Shown here: positions 15,617 to 23,687 of the stretch, piece by piece
Position numbering within the stretch: position 1 is the first letter of the stretch
How the letters are laid out: every line of letters begins with the position of its first letter
Origin: Phycisphaerae bacterium
GTDB taxonomy: Bacteria; Planctomycetota; Phycisphaerae; Phycisphaerales; Phycisphaeraceae
Direction: 5' to 3'
NCBI GenBank assembly: GCA_030432595.1
Contig: JAUIGU010000005.1
Location: 62,001-126,000 of the forward strand
DNA: 64,000 bases
Notes under the pieces: generated by a model
Database searches by the model: none
Seen by the model: the letters and a program-made list of their open reading frames with translations, nothing else
What the model was told of the DNA's origin: nothing
Translations under genes and position numbers: made by a program

Positions 15617-16996
15617 GTGCCTGCTTCCGCTTTTTTTGCATCTTGTGATCGAGCCGCGTGGTGTCTGTTTGCGGCGATGGTGACGCTGGCGTCTTCCGGG
15701 GCCGGGGCGATCGTGCTCGACGCGGACTTCGACCACGGCTCGCTGCAGTCCTACACGGTATCGGACGCCTCGGCGACGCCGACGATCAACCTCACCGGCC
15801 GGGACAACTACTACGGCGGCGGGCAGTGGCGTTGGCTCTACTTCCGTGCCGACGATGCACTGGGCACCCAGCCGACGTTCTCGATCTCCAACAACTTTGC
15901 CGGCGGGGCGCAGGCGCTGACGTCGCACTCGATGGTCTATTCCTACGACGGCCAGACGTGGGACTTCTTCGACAACAACGACTTGACCGCCGGACGTGGC
16001 AGCAACCGGTTCGCGTTCAGCAACGACACCGCGTTCGCGGAAGACTCGGTGTTCGTCGCCTACGCGATCCCCTACAGCTATTTGGACAGCGTCGAGCACA
16101 CCCGCCAGGTCTTGGCCAGCCCCTGGGCGACGCCCACCGCCAGCGGGACCACCGGCGGCCGACTCGGCGCCGGCGTCATCGGCCAGTCGCCCGGCGGCGT
16201 CGACGACCTGGGCCGGACCATCGACCCCCGCTCCATCTTTGCCTACCGCATCACCAACCCCGCGACCGACTCGGCCACGGAAGCGAAACGCAAGGTCGTC
16301 ATCACCACCGGCATGCACGCCGGCGAGACGCTGGGCACCCACACCTTCCAGGGCCTGGTGGACTGGCTGATCTCCGACGACCCGCGGGCCGCCGCGATGC
16401 GCGACGTCGCCGAATTCTACGCCTACCCGACCATGAACCCCGACGGCCGCTTCGCCGGGCACAACCGCTCGACCGTCGAAAACCCCGACCGCGACCCCAA
16501 TGGCTTCTGGAACCCGTCGCTGTGGGTCGGGCACGAGGACATCCAGGTCAACGGTGAGGCCATGATCGCCGACACCGCTGTCACCCCGGGTACCGTCGAT
16601 GCCTTCATCGACTTTCACTCCACCATCCCCACGTCCCCTCCCGACGACTTCGGCTTCATCGAGTACGAGCAGGGCGACAACCTCGCCGACTTCTGGGTCG
16701 AGCTCAAGCGGCTGCAACCCAATATCCTGGACACCGACTCGACCGGCAACAGTTGGACCAGCGCCAACTTCGCCGAGGCCTTCCTCATGGCCCAGGTCGA
16801 TATCACCTTCGAGACCCAGTTCGGGTTCGAGCGGGGCGTGGACCACTACCTCGACATGGGCAAGAACTTCGGCGTCGCGTTCCACAACGCCTGGGTGCCC
16901 GAGCCTGCGGGGGGGCTGGCGCTTTTGCCACTCTTCGCGCTGCGGCGACTCGGTCGCCGGCGGGCGCCACGGTCGCTTGCGACCGTGCGTGACTGA
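15617..16996 (+). CDS. Secreted M14-family carboxypeptidase-like protein with PEP-CTERM tail
   Basis: A 459-residue exported protein. After a signal peptide (hydrophobic stretch ending GAGA) comes a beta-rich N domain, then a zinc carboxypeptidase core: HAGE (about residues 234-237, zinc His and Glu), MNPDGR, DFHST (third zinc His) and ITFETQFG carrying the likely catalytic Glu. The C terminus has VPEPAGGLALLPLFALRRLGRRR, a PEP-CTERM signal. The last ten residues (APRSLATVRD) are encoded by a palindromic repeat that runs into the gene. A GTG at 15617 with GGAGG four bases upstream is the preferred start; a TTG at 15596 is in frame. It should trim peptides outside the membrane or at the cell surface. 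Confidence 0.78.
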   Translation: MPASAFFASCDRAAWCLFAAMVTLASSGAGAIVLDADFDHGSLQSYTVSDASATPTINLTGRDNYYGGGQWRWLYFRADDALGTQPTFSISNNFAGGAQALTSHSMVYSYDGQTWDFFDNNDLTAGRGSNRFAFSNDTAFAEDSVFVAYAIPYSYLDSVEHTRQVLASPWATPTASGTTGGRLGAGVIGQSPGGVDDLGRTIDPRSIFAYRITNPATDSATEAKRKVVITTGMHAGETLGTHTFQGLVDWLISDDPRAAAMRDVAEFYAYPTMNPDGRFAGHNRSTVENPDRDPNGFWNPSLWVGHEDIQVNGEAMIADTAVTPGTVDAFIDFHSTIPTSPPDDFGFIEYEQGDNLADFWVELKRLQPNILDTDSTGNSWTSANFAEAFLMAQVDITFETQFGFERGVDHYLDMGKNFGVAFHNAWVPEPAGGLALLPLFALRRLGRRRAPRSLATVRD

Positions 16997-17056
16997 ACCG
17001 ACCGGCGAACCAAAGTTAGAACCTTTCGGCACACGGTCGCGAGCGACCGTGGCACC
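16966..17056. repeat. Palindromic doublet (REPIN-like), family A, copy 1
   Basis: Two palindromes, CACGGTCGC-TT-GCGACCGTG (16968-16987) and CACGGTCGC-GA-GCGACCGTG (17032-17051), stand about 44 bases apart in opposite orientation, flanked by GCGCCAC on the left and GTGGCACC on the right. The left unit forms the last codons of the M14 gene. Confidence 0.85.
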
Positions 17057-17070
17057 CCGGACACCCGTCT

Positions 17071-17104
17071 AAAAAACAGGACGCGGCCTTGCGCCCGCGT
17101 CCTG
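17071..17104 (-). terminator. Rho-independent terminator of the 34-residue gene
   Basis: The stem CAGGACGCG/CGCGTCCTG (17077-17104) on the minus strand is followed by TTTTTT (17071-17076 on the plus strand are AAAAAA). It lies about 30 bases after the stop of the small gene at 17134. Confidence 0.75.
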
Positions 17105-17133
17105 TGAGTATTCATGCCTTTCGGCGTTTCGGA

Positions 17134-17238
17134 TTACTTCGCCTTGGGCTTGGGCTTGCCGGGCTTGGTCGGCTTGGCGGCCGGCGTCGGCTTGAGCGAG
17201 GGCTTGGCGGAGTTCTTGCGGTTGGGCTTGGTAGCCAT
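17134..17238 (-). CDS. Small Lys/Pro/Ala-rich basic protein
   Basis: A 34-residue frame starting MATKPNRKNSAKPS and ending KPGKPKPKAK, then TAA. It holds about 12 Lys/Arg, 9 Pro and no acidic residue, like the tail of histone H1 or some ribosome- or DNA-binding extensions. Evidence that it is real: an ATG with a purine-rich AAAGGGG about 8 bases upstream, a stop followed within 30 bases by a strong terminator on the same strand, and regular codon choice (AAG and CCG/CCC). It is alone on its strand. A DNA- or RNA-binding role is inference from composition only. Confidence 0.55.
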   Translation of the reverse strand: MATKPNRKNSAKPSLKPTPAAKPTKPGKPKPKAK

Positions 17239-17546
17239 GGTGCTGCCCCTTTCGGCAGTCCGGCGTGGCGCCGGGGTTTTCGCGGCGGGCGGTTGTGCAT
17301 CCGGCCGGTCACTCTGATCCCGCCGGGCCCGCTTGGCGATGCGTGTATTTCGCCAAGTTTTTCGCGCAAGTCAAGAGGCAACAAAATAAAACTGGGCCCC
17401 CCGCGGTACTGAATTATTCGTAGCCCGCCCGAGGTCGAGCCCCCGGCAGGAAGCCGCGCCCGCGGTCGATGCCGGGCCGCGCCCCGGAATAATCGGGCCG
17501 ACCTGTGGGCTAGAGTGGTGTTGATCCGGCCGTTTGAAGGAGCTTC
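17239..17546. other. Intergenic region between divergent genes
   Basis: 308 bases between the starts of the basic small protein (minus) and arsM (plus), so it must hold both promoters. The AT-rich part is near 17340-17420 (CAAGTTTTTCGCGCAAGTC, then AACAAAATAAAAC). No clear arsenic-repressor operator was recognised. Confidence 0.4.
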
Positions 17547-18518
17547 ATGAGTTACCACGACACCGTTCAGGACGTCTACCGCCAAGCCGCCCAGGCCCCC
17601 GCCGACAACCTCTGCTGCATCCCGGCCGCGCCGCGCTACCTGCCCGAGCTCGACATCCCCAAAGTCATGCACGACATGAACTACGGTTGCGGGACCACCG
17701 TCCACCTCCAGGACATGGCCCCGAACCAGCGCGTGCTCTACGTCGGCGTCGGCGGCGGGCTCGAAGCGCTGCAGCTCGCCTACTTCACCCGTCGGCCCGG
17801 CGGCGTCGTCGCCGTTGACCCGGTCGCCGAGATGCGCGAGGCCGCCCGCACCAACCTCGAACTGGCCGCGAAGACCAACCCGTGGTTCGACCCTTCGTTC
17901 GTGGAGATCGTCGAGGGCGATGCGCTGTCGCTTCCTCTCGACGACGCGTCCGTAAACCTCGCGGCGCAGAACTGCCTGTTCAACATCTTCAAGACCGGCG
18001 GCGATCTGGAAAAAGCCCTCGCCGAGATGCACCGCGTCCTCAAGCCCGGCGGCCGGCTGGTCATGTCCGACCCGATCACGCCCCGGCCCATGCCGGCACA
18101 CCTCATCGACAACGAAATCCTGCGGGCCCAGTGCCTCTCGGGCTGCCTCACGTACGAGGCCTACATCGACGCGATCGTCGGCGCGGGCTTCGGCTCGGGC
18201 GAGGTCCGCTCGCGCCAGCCCTACCGCGTGCTCGACGCGGCCAGCTACGACCTCGACGAAGACCTGCTGCTCGAGACCATCGAGGTCGCGGCGTACAAGG
18301 TGCCGATCCCCGACGACGGGGCCTGCATCTTCACCGGCCGCACCGCGATCTACACCGGCCCCGACGGCAGCTTCGACGACGGCAAGGGCCACGTCCTCCC
18401 CAAGAACTCGCCGATGCCCGTCTGCGACAAGACCGCCGGGGCCCTGGCGTCACTGAACCATCCGCACCTGACCGTGACGCCATCGACATGGCACTACACG
18501 GGCGGCGGGTGCTGCTGA
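17547..18518 (+). CDS. arsM: Arsenite S-adenosylmethionine methyltransferase (arsenosugar type)
   Basis: A 323-residue SAM-dependent methyltransferase. Motif I is VLYVGVGGGLEALQLA, the acidic loop follows as VVAVDP, and motif VLKPGGRLVMSD is present. Cys pairs and singles in DNLCCIP, NYGCGTT and AQNCLFN are the likely arsenic ligands. This variant differs from ordinary ArsM and matches the form found with the radical SAM protein ArsS in arsenosugar synthesis; arsS lies 460 bases downstream on the same strand. It would methylate arsenite to di- or trimethylated arsenic. The C terminus ends in GGGCC, adding two Cys. GGAGC lies six bases before the ATG. Confidence 0.85.
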   Translation: MSYHDTVQDVYRQAAQAPADNLCCIPAAPRYLPELDIPKVMHDMNYGCGTTVHLQDMAPNQRVLYVGVGGGLEALQLAYFTRRPGGVVAVDPVAEMREAARTNLELAAKTNPWFDPSFVEIVEGDALSLPLDDASVNLAAQNCLFNIFKTGGDLEKALAEMHRVLKPGGRLVMSDPITPRPMPAHLIDNEILRAQCLSGCLTYEAYIDAIVGAGFGSGEVRSRQPYRVLDAASYDLDEDLLLETIEVAAYKVPIPDDGACIFTGRTAIYTGPDGSFDDGKGHVLPKNSPMPVCDKTAGALASLNHPHLTVTPSTWHYTGGGCC

Positions 18519-18524
18519 AGGAAG

Positions 18525-18983
18525 ATGAAACTCACCTACACCGTTCTGAATGCCGGCTGGGCCGAAGTCAACGTAAGAGAGGGTGATGCTGACATCGAGA
18601 TGGTCGCGTCGTATCTGCATGACTCGCTGCGTGACCTCGCTCAAGCGGCGGTGAATCTCCTCCAAGGAGTCAGCGAACAGCGTTGCGTTTTTATGGATGA
18701 ACCCGGAGAACACCAATTCCATCTGACCAAACGTGAAGACAAGGCGTATACACTTCAAATCCATTGGTACGACGATTGGGAGAGTTGGGGGATGCATCCA
18801 CCGGATCAACGAGATTTAGTGCTTGATTCCGAGATCACCAGCCAGGATTTTGCCTCCGAGGTGCTGTCGAACCTCTTACTAATCAACAAAGAGTTAGGGC
18901 CTGAAGTCTATAAAAAACGGTGGATTGAAAACGACTTCCCCACCGATTTGATGCTTCAACTCAAAACCTTGGTGGACGCTTGA
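18525..18983 (+). CDS. Hypothetical protein between arsM and arsS
   Basis: A 152-residue soluble protein, not recognised. It begins MKLTYTVLNAGWAEVNV and is acidic, with a mixed alpha/beta pattern: strands at the N terminus, a helix YLHDSLRDLAQAAVNLLQG, strands QFHLTKRE and YTLQIHWYDDW, and a C-terminal helix SEVLSNLLLINKELG. There is no signal peptide. It starts 6 bases after arsM stops and its stop overlaps the arsS start, so it is translated as part of the operon. Its base composition is clearly more AT-rich than both neighbours, which suggests it was inserted into an existing arsM-arsS pair. Proteins of this look are often immunity-type proteins, but that is a guess. Confidence 0.7.
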   Translation: MKLTYTVLNAGWAEVNVREGDADIEMVASYLHDSLRDLAQAAVNLLQGVSEQRCVFMDEPGEHQFHLTKREDKAYTLQIHWYDDWESWGMHPPDQRDLVLDSEITSQDFASEVLSNLLLINKELGPEVYKKRWIENDFPTDLMLQLKTLVDA

Positions 18984-19981
18984 CACAGGTATCCCTCCCC
19001 ATCGCCGAAGCCGACGCGTTCCACCGGCGTTTTGCCCACGAGCTGCGTGCCGCGCCGCGGATCACGACGCTGCAGATCAACATTGGGCTGCGCTGCAACC
19101 TCGCCTGTCGGCACTGCCACGTCGATTCGTCCCCGCAGCGTCGCGGCGACGACGAGAACATGCCCCCGGAAATCGCGGACCGCGTGATCGCGTGGGTGCT
19201 CGAACATGAGCAGATCGACACCATCGACATCACCGGCGGATCGCCCGAGATGAACCCCCACTTCCGCCGGATGGTCGAGGCGTTCGCTGCGGCCGGGCGG
19301 CACGTGATGGACCGCTGCAACCCGACGATTATCACGCACGTCGAGAAGGACGGCACGGATTACGCCTGGGTCCCCGCCTTCCTCGCGAAACACAAGGTCG
19401 AGGTCGTCGCGTCGCTTCCGTGCTATACCGCCGACAACGTGGACAAGCAGCGCGGCCGCGGCAGCTTCGACGCCTCCGTCCAAGGCCTGCTCGCCCTCAA
19501 CGATGTCGGCTACGGCACCGACCCCGACCTGCCCCTCAACCTCGTCTACAACCCCAACGGCCCGTCGCTCCCGCCGCCGCAGGAGAGCCTCGAAGCCGAC
19601 TACAAACGCGAGCTGCGCGAACACTTCGGCATCGCGTTCACGTCGCTGTTCACCATCACCAACATGCCCATCAAGCGCTGGCGGCGCGACCTCGAACAGT
19701 CCGGCAAGCTCGAAACCTACATGGACAAACTCGTCCACGCGTACAACCCCGACACAATCAACGGCCTGATGTGCCGGCACCAGGTCCACATCGACCCGCT
19801 CGGCCGACTCTTCGACTGCGACTTCAACCACGCGCTGGACCTGCGCACGCCGGGCCGCGAGACGCAGCACCTCTGGGATGTCACCCCCGACGACCTCGCC
19901 GACCGCGTCATCGCCACCGCCGACCACTGCTACGGCTGCACCGCCGGCGCGGGCAGCTCGTGCGGCGGGGCGTTGGTTTGA
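18980..19981 (+). CDS. arsS: Arsenosugar biosynthesis radical SAM protein
   Basis: A 333-residue radical SAM enzyme. The 4Fe-4S cluster motif CNLACRHC has Cys39, Cys43 and Cys46, and ITGGSPEMNP is the GGE-like SAM site. The C-terminal domain (DUF3641) has Cys in GLMCRHQVHID, LFDCDF and YGCTAGAGSSCGG, likely binding a further cluster. ArsS is believed to attach the 5'-deoxyadenosyl group to methylated arsenic, giving the precursor of arsenosugars, as partner of ArsM. The start is a TTG at 18980 that overlaps the stop of the preceding gene (TTGA), so translation is coupled. Confidence 0.85.
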   Translation: MTQVSLPIAEADAFHRRFAHELRAAPRITTLQINIGLRCNLACRHCHVDSSPQRRGDDENMPPEIADRVIAWVLEHEQIDTIDITGGSPEMNPHFRRMVEAFAAAGRHVMDRCNPTIITHVEKDGTDYAWVPAFLAKHKVEVVASLPCYTADNVDKQRGRGSFDASVQGLLALNDVGYGTDPDLPLNLVYNPNGPSLPPPQESLEADYKRELREHFGIAFTSLFTITNMPIKRWRRDLEQSGKLETYMDKLVHAYNPDTINGLMCRHQVHIDPLGRLFDCDFNHALDLRTPGRETQHLWDVTPDDLADRVIATADHCYGCTAGAGSSCGGALV

Positions 19982-20002
19982 GCGATTCTCTGGATCGCCG
20001 CG

Positions 20003-21091
20003 TCAACTGAGAAGTTGATCCACGTCGCCGTTGACCAGCGCCTCGCGCGACGCCCGCAGCAGCCCGGCCCGCCAGCCCGCGGGCTTGTCCGGCAGCGGGA
20101 GCTGCGCCACGCCGATCAGACGGCGCATGATCTCCGCGGCGGTGAAACTGGTCAGCAGCACGGTGTCGCCCACGCCGTCGTACCCGTAGCTCTCGAGGAA
20201 GCGCTTGGCCAGCTTCGGGCGCTCGGCCATGATCAGGTGCGCCACCGCCACGCCCTGGTCGAACTCGCGCGGGCCCGCGAAGCCGAACTCCGGGTCGATC
20301 ACCCGCACGCCGTCGGCGGTCTCGACCCAGCTGCCCGGGAAGAAGTCGCCGTGCAGCAGCGCTTCGCCCTCGGCGAGGTATTCGTCGCCGGTGTCTTCGA
20401 GGTACGACCGGAACGTCTCGTCGTTCTGCAGTTCGCGGACGACCGCGGTCAGGCCTTCTTCGAGTTCTTCGAGGGGCACGCCGTTGTCGTCCTGCAGCGG
20501 GACGTCGAAGATGTGGGCGTGGTTGAGTTCGCGCATCGCGCGGTTGTCGTAGCCGCCGGTGACCCGGCCGACCGTGCCGTCGTGCAGGGCGCGGAGGTAC
20601 CACGCCAGCTCGTCGATGGTTTCGTTGGAAAGCTCGCCGCCGGAGTAGACCCACGACAGGTCGGCCGAGCCCCCGAGGTCTTCCAGCAGCAGGGTGTGGC
20701 AGGACTGGCTGGCACCCAGCATCCGCGGCATCATCTCGGCGACCTCGGCGATCTTGCCGACCACCTCGTACCACCGCCGCTCGAACGCGATCCGCTCGAC
20801 CGGCGCCGGGATCGACGGGTACTTCGCGACCCACGGCCGGGACTGCTTGAGGATCACGGTCCGGCCCTGGTCGCCCGCGGCCATGCCGACACGCAGGACC
20901 ACGTTCATGTTGCCCTGCCCGGCCTTTTCGACGCCGGTGATGACCTCCTCGCCGTGCAGCCAACCGCGGTGACGCATCAGCGACTCGATCTCGTCGGGCG
21001 TGTCCTCGGCCAGCCAGGCCGGCTCGGGCGTGCCGTCCGCGGCGGGCTCGGTCGTGGCGGTGTCGGCCGTGGGGTTCGGGGCGTCGGTCAT
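20003..21091 (-). CDS. Phosphotransferase similar to S-methyl-5-thioribose kinase
   Basis: A 362-residue protein-kinase-like (APH/choline kinase fold) enzyme. Visible elements are the N-lobe GQGNMNVVLRV and VILKQSRPWV (the Lys binds ATP), the catalytic loop LLHGDFFPGSWVE and the metal-binding VIDPEFGFAGPREFDQG. The KQSRPWV-KYP-IPAPVERIAFE block resembles methylthioribose kinase, an enzyme of methionine salvage, and so does the length. The next gene upstream encodes a dioxygenase-like protein and no mtnA is nearby, so the substrate is uncertain; a different sugar or amine kinase remains possible. Confidence 0.65.
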   Translation of the reverse strand: MTDAPNPTADTATTEPAADGTPEPAWLAEDTPDEIESLMRHRGWLHGEEVITGVEKAGQGNMNVVLRVGMAAGDQGRTVILKQSRPWVAKYPSIPAPVERIAFERRWYEVVGKIAEVAEMMPRMLGASQSCHTLLLEDLGGSADLSWVYSGGELSNETIDELAWYLRALHDGTVGRVTGGYDNRAMRELNHAHIFDVPLQDDNGVPLEELEEGLTAVVRELQNDETFRSYLEDTGDEYLAEGEALLHGDFFPGSWVETADGVRVIDPEFGFAGPREFDQGVAVAHLIMAERPKLAKRFLESYGYDGVGDTVLLTSFTAAEIMRRLIGVAQLPLPDKPAGWRAGLLRASREALVNGDVDQLLS

Positions 21092-21150
21092 CCCGCAAGC
21101 TTAGCCGCAAACGCGCAAGGTTTCGCGGCAGGCGCAACCGACCGGGCTCC

Positions 21151-22857
21151 TCACGCCGTCACGGCCTCCAGCGGCACCGGGCAGCCCTTGGCGTCGTGTT
21201 CGAGCCGACCGCGCTCGGCGGCGTCGAGCCGGTCGAGCAGCCCGAGCTGCCGGTAGGTTTCGAGCATCGACCGCGCCTCGATCCCGCGGTAGGCAAGGTT
21301 GATGTCGACGATCGGCTTGCCCAGCACGTCTTCGAGGTCCTCCTGGGTATACGTGCGGCGGTTCTCGGCCGTGGACGCCGTGCCGTACTGGTTGAGGTTC
21401 GAGGCGAAAATGCCCGCAGCGCTGAACGGCAAAAAGTCTTCGTAACGCAGGCCGTCGACCCCGACATACCCGCGCTCGCACAGCGTCGCCAGGTCCGTCG
21501 TGTCGATCGAACCCCCGGCCGCCTTCCCCGCCTCGGTCGCGTGGTACTTTCCGTAAACCAAACCCTGATCCAACAATTCGCCCAGCGCCTTGGGGAACGC
21601 CTCGAACGCCTCGGCCTGCACCGCCTGGTACGCGGCGAAATCCCGTCTGGCCAGCTCGGGGTCCTCGGCCCGCTTCTTCTCGAACGCGGCGAGACATTGG
21701 TCGTACAGCTCACGCCCCGCAGGCGTCGTCGCGTAGCCGCGCTGCTCGATCTCGCCGAAGCGGGCGGTGTGCACGGTATCCGTCGTCGTGCCGTCGGGGT
21801 TCGTGAACGTCACCGGCTCGGTCAGCGCCTTGTACGCGTCCTGCCGCAGCAGAATCGGCGTGTCTACGTCCGGCCCCTCCGTGAAATCCTTGAAGCCCGC
21901 GTGGTCGTACTTCGTCAAATCCAGGTCCGGCTGCTTCAGCCGCTCTATCAACGCGTCGATCAGTTCCGCGATCGTGTTCTCCATCACCGGGGCCTCGGTC
22001 AACGCGTCGATCTGCGTGCGGTCCAGGTGCTTGAAACTCAGCACCACGTAGTCCTTGCCGGCGTTTTGGTTCAGCCGTGACAGCGCCTCGACCGCCCGGC
22101 CCCTAAACACCGGCTCGTCCATCTCGCCCATCGCGAACTTCATGGCCGAGGTGTACAGGTCCATGCAGAACGTGTTGGGCGTGAGGTGGTTGAGGTGGTG
22201 CGAGTGGAAGCACGCGATGTCCGCCGCGATCTTGAACCCGCCTCCGCACAGGTCCTTGTACAGCTCGTGCCCGCGGGCCTCGCCAGTCCACTTGAAGATG
22301 CGCGTCGTCGCCTCGTGGATCAGCGCGTCCGCGTCGTCATGATCCAGCCCACCCTGCGCCTCGGCCTTTTCGATCAAACTCTTCGCCCGGTCGCCGAACA
22401 CGTTGCGGTCCGCGAGCCGTTCCTCGATCCGCTCCTTCGTCGCGTCGTCGAAATAATCGGTGACCAACAACGACGTGAACACGCGGTGCTCCGGGTTGAT
22501 CACCGACCGGAACGCCGTCGAGATCACCGGCTGGCTCTTCGCGCCCAGCGCCGTCATGTCGTAGAACTGGTGCGGCTCCATCGCGAAGCAGGCGAAGAAC
22601 CGCCCGATCCACCGGTACTCGTCCGGCCGGCCGATGCGGATCGCCCCGTGCCGCTCGGCACTGGTCGCCTCGATCTGCCCGTCGTCCATCGCGAACCCCG
22701 GGAACTTCGCCGCCACCAGGTCGCACACCGCCCGGTTGCACACCAGGTTCACCGCCAGCGACTTGTCGTACAGCGGCACCTCCCGCCCGAACATCGCGGA
22801 CAACTCCGCGAACAGCCGGTGCTGCATCCTGATTTTGTCCACGTATGGGCCTGCCAT
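21151..22857 (-). CDS. DUF1338 non-haem iron dioxygenase (HglS/YdcJ-like)
   Basis: A 568-residue protein with DUF1338 family marks: MEPHQFYD, NPEHRVFTSLL, SHHLNHLTPNTF, RGYATTPAGRELYD and YEDFLPFSAAGIFASNL. Characterised members (HglS) are Fe(II)-dependent 2-oxoadipate dioxygenase/decarboxylases that make 2-hydroxyglutarate in lysine breakdown, built on a vicinal-oxygen-chelate-like fold. Conserved His and Glu in the first three blocks are the probable iron ligands. It is about 100 residues longer than HglS, mostly from extra helical segments in the first 250 residues. It lies 59 bases upstream of the kinase-like gene on the same strand. The substrate is not shown by context. Confidence 0.75.
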   Translation of the reverse strand: MAGPYVDKIRMQHRLFAELSAMFGREVPLYDKSLAVNLVCNRAVCDLVAAKFPGFAMDDGQIEATSAERHGAIRIGRPDEYRWIGRFFACFAMEPHQFYDMTALGAKSQPVISTAFRSVINPEHRVFTSLLVTDYFDDATKERIEERLADRNVFGDRAKSLIEKAEAQGGLDHDDADALIHEATTRIFKWTGEARGHELYKDLCGGGFKIAADIACFHSHHLNHLTPNTFCMDLYTSAMKFAMGEMDEPVFRGRAVEALSRLNQNAGKDYVVLSFKHLDRTQIDALTEAPVMENTIAELIDALIERLKQPDLDLTKYDHAGFKDFTEGPDVDTPILLRQDAYKALTEPVTFTNPDGTTTDTVHTARFGEIEQRGYATTPAGRELYDQCLAAFEKKRAEDPELARRDFAAYQAVQAEAFEAFPKALGELLDQGLVYGKYHATEAGKAAGGSIDTTDLATLCERGYVGVDGLRYEDFLPFSAAGIFASNLNQYGTASTAENRRTYTQEDLEDVLGKPIVDINLAYRGIEARSMLETYRQLGLLDRLDAAERGRLEHDAKGCPVPLEAVTA

Positions 22858-23154
22858 GGGAAGCCTCCAATCCGGGCCGAACTTCTCAGTAACTAGTGGT
22901 CCGATTGTTCTAGCATATCAAACTTGATACCAAAAGCGATCATATTGTCGCAATTGTTGGATAGTTCTCCGTAGTATTCGACTGACTTGCGCACGCGTGA
23001 TAAACCAATGACGTTGTTCTGTATTGAATGCCGCAGTGGAGCACCGAGTACTCCGACCGTTTCGGGTCGGTCGTCCCGATGAGGTGCCTGCTCCTAAGAG
23101 CAACCGGACTTGAACTGACTTTTTGTTGAATGGCTACACAGTTTGAGATCTACT
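22858..23154. other. Intergenic region, AT-rich
   Basis: 297 bases between divergent genes. It is markedly more AT-rich than its left neighbour, has a short stem CCGACC/GGGTCGG near 23058-23076 and stop codons in all frames. No gene was recognised; it probably arrived together with the SMI1/KNR4 gene. Confidence 0.4.
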
Positions 23155-23580
23155 ATGTCGCAATTTGACTTCGATCAGATTGAAGATGAACTCGGTCTGG
23201 TTGTCCCACATATTTACCGCATGTTTACAACTGCAGTGGAAGACGCGGGTCATAATCTCGCCACTTTCCGCATTTATCATGACAACGCAACTTTGATTGA
23301 AGGAAACTGGCGTACACGCAACGCTCTAAGTAACTCGGAGCCAAAATGGCGCAACCACTACCTTGATATTGGTGTCGGCGACGGTTGCGGCAATTACTTC
23401 TTCCTTCTCGCTACAGATGAAAGTGACGATCTAGCTCAGTTGTGGGCACATGATCCGCCCGGTATCGAGCAGGTTGGTTCGGCTACGGACTTTTTGAAAG
23501 ACGTGTTTGCGGAGATCAAACAAAACTTTCACGGATCCAATCGATATCGATTCCAGGGACTTATGTACTGGGACCTGTAG
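23155..23580 (+). CDS. SMI1/KNR4 (SUKH) family protein
   Basis: A 141-residue soluble protein with the SUKH fold pattern: N-terminal helix FDQIEDELGLVVPHIYRMF, then strands, then the signature YLDIGVGDGCGNYFFLL and a closing HDPPGIEQVGSATDFLKDVF. SUKH proteins are best known as immunity proteins against secreted polymorphic toxins, though some have other roles. No toxin gene is adjacent. The composition is AT-richer than the flanking genes, which suggests transfer. The ATG at 23155 (MSQFDFDQ) was preferred over a TTG four codons earlier. Confidence 0.75.
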   Translation: MSQFDFDQIEDELGLVVPHIYRMFTTAVEDAGHNLATFRIYHDNATLIEGNWRTRNALSNSEPKWRNHYLDIGVGDGCGNYFFLLATDESDDLAQLWAHDPPGIEQVGSATDFLKDVFAEIKQNFHGSNRYRFQGLMYWDL

Positions 23581-23687
23581 AGTTGCATCGAACTTGGCCC
23601 GTGTGCCAGCAGACAAAGTCAATGGCGACCATCATTAAACTGCACCCCTGAAATGAATCTCTGAAGCAAGCGAACAAGGACACCCCC

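Noticed and set aside
22918-23103. 61-codon minus-strand frame upstream of the DUF1338 gene
   Set aside because: Weak start, no recognisable domain and a basic, unstructured translation; treated as intergenic sequence.
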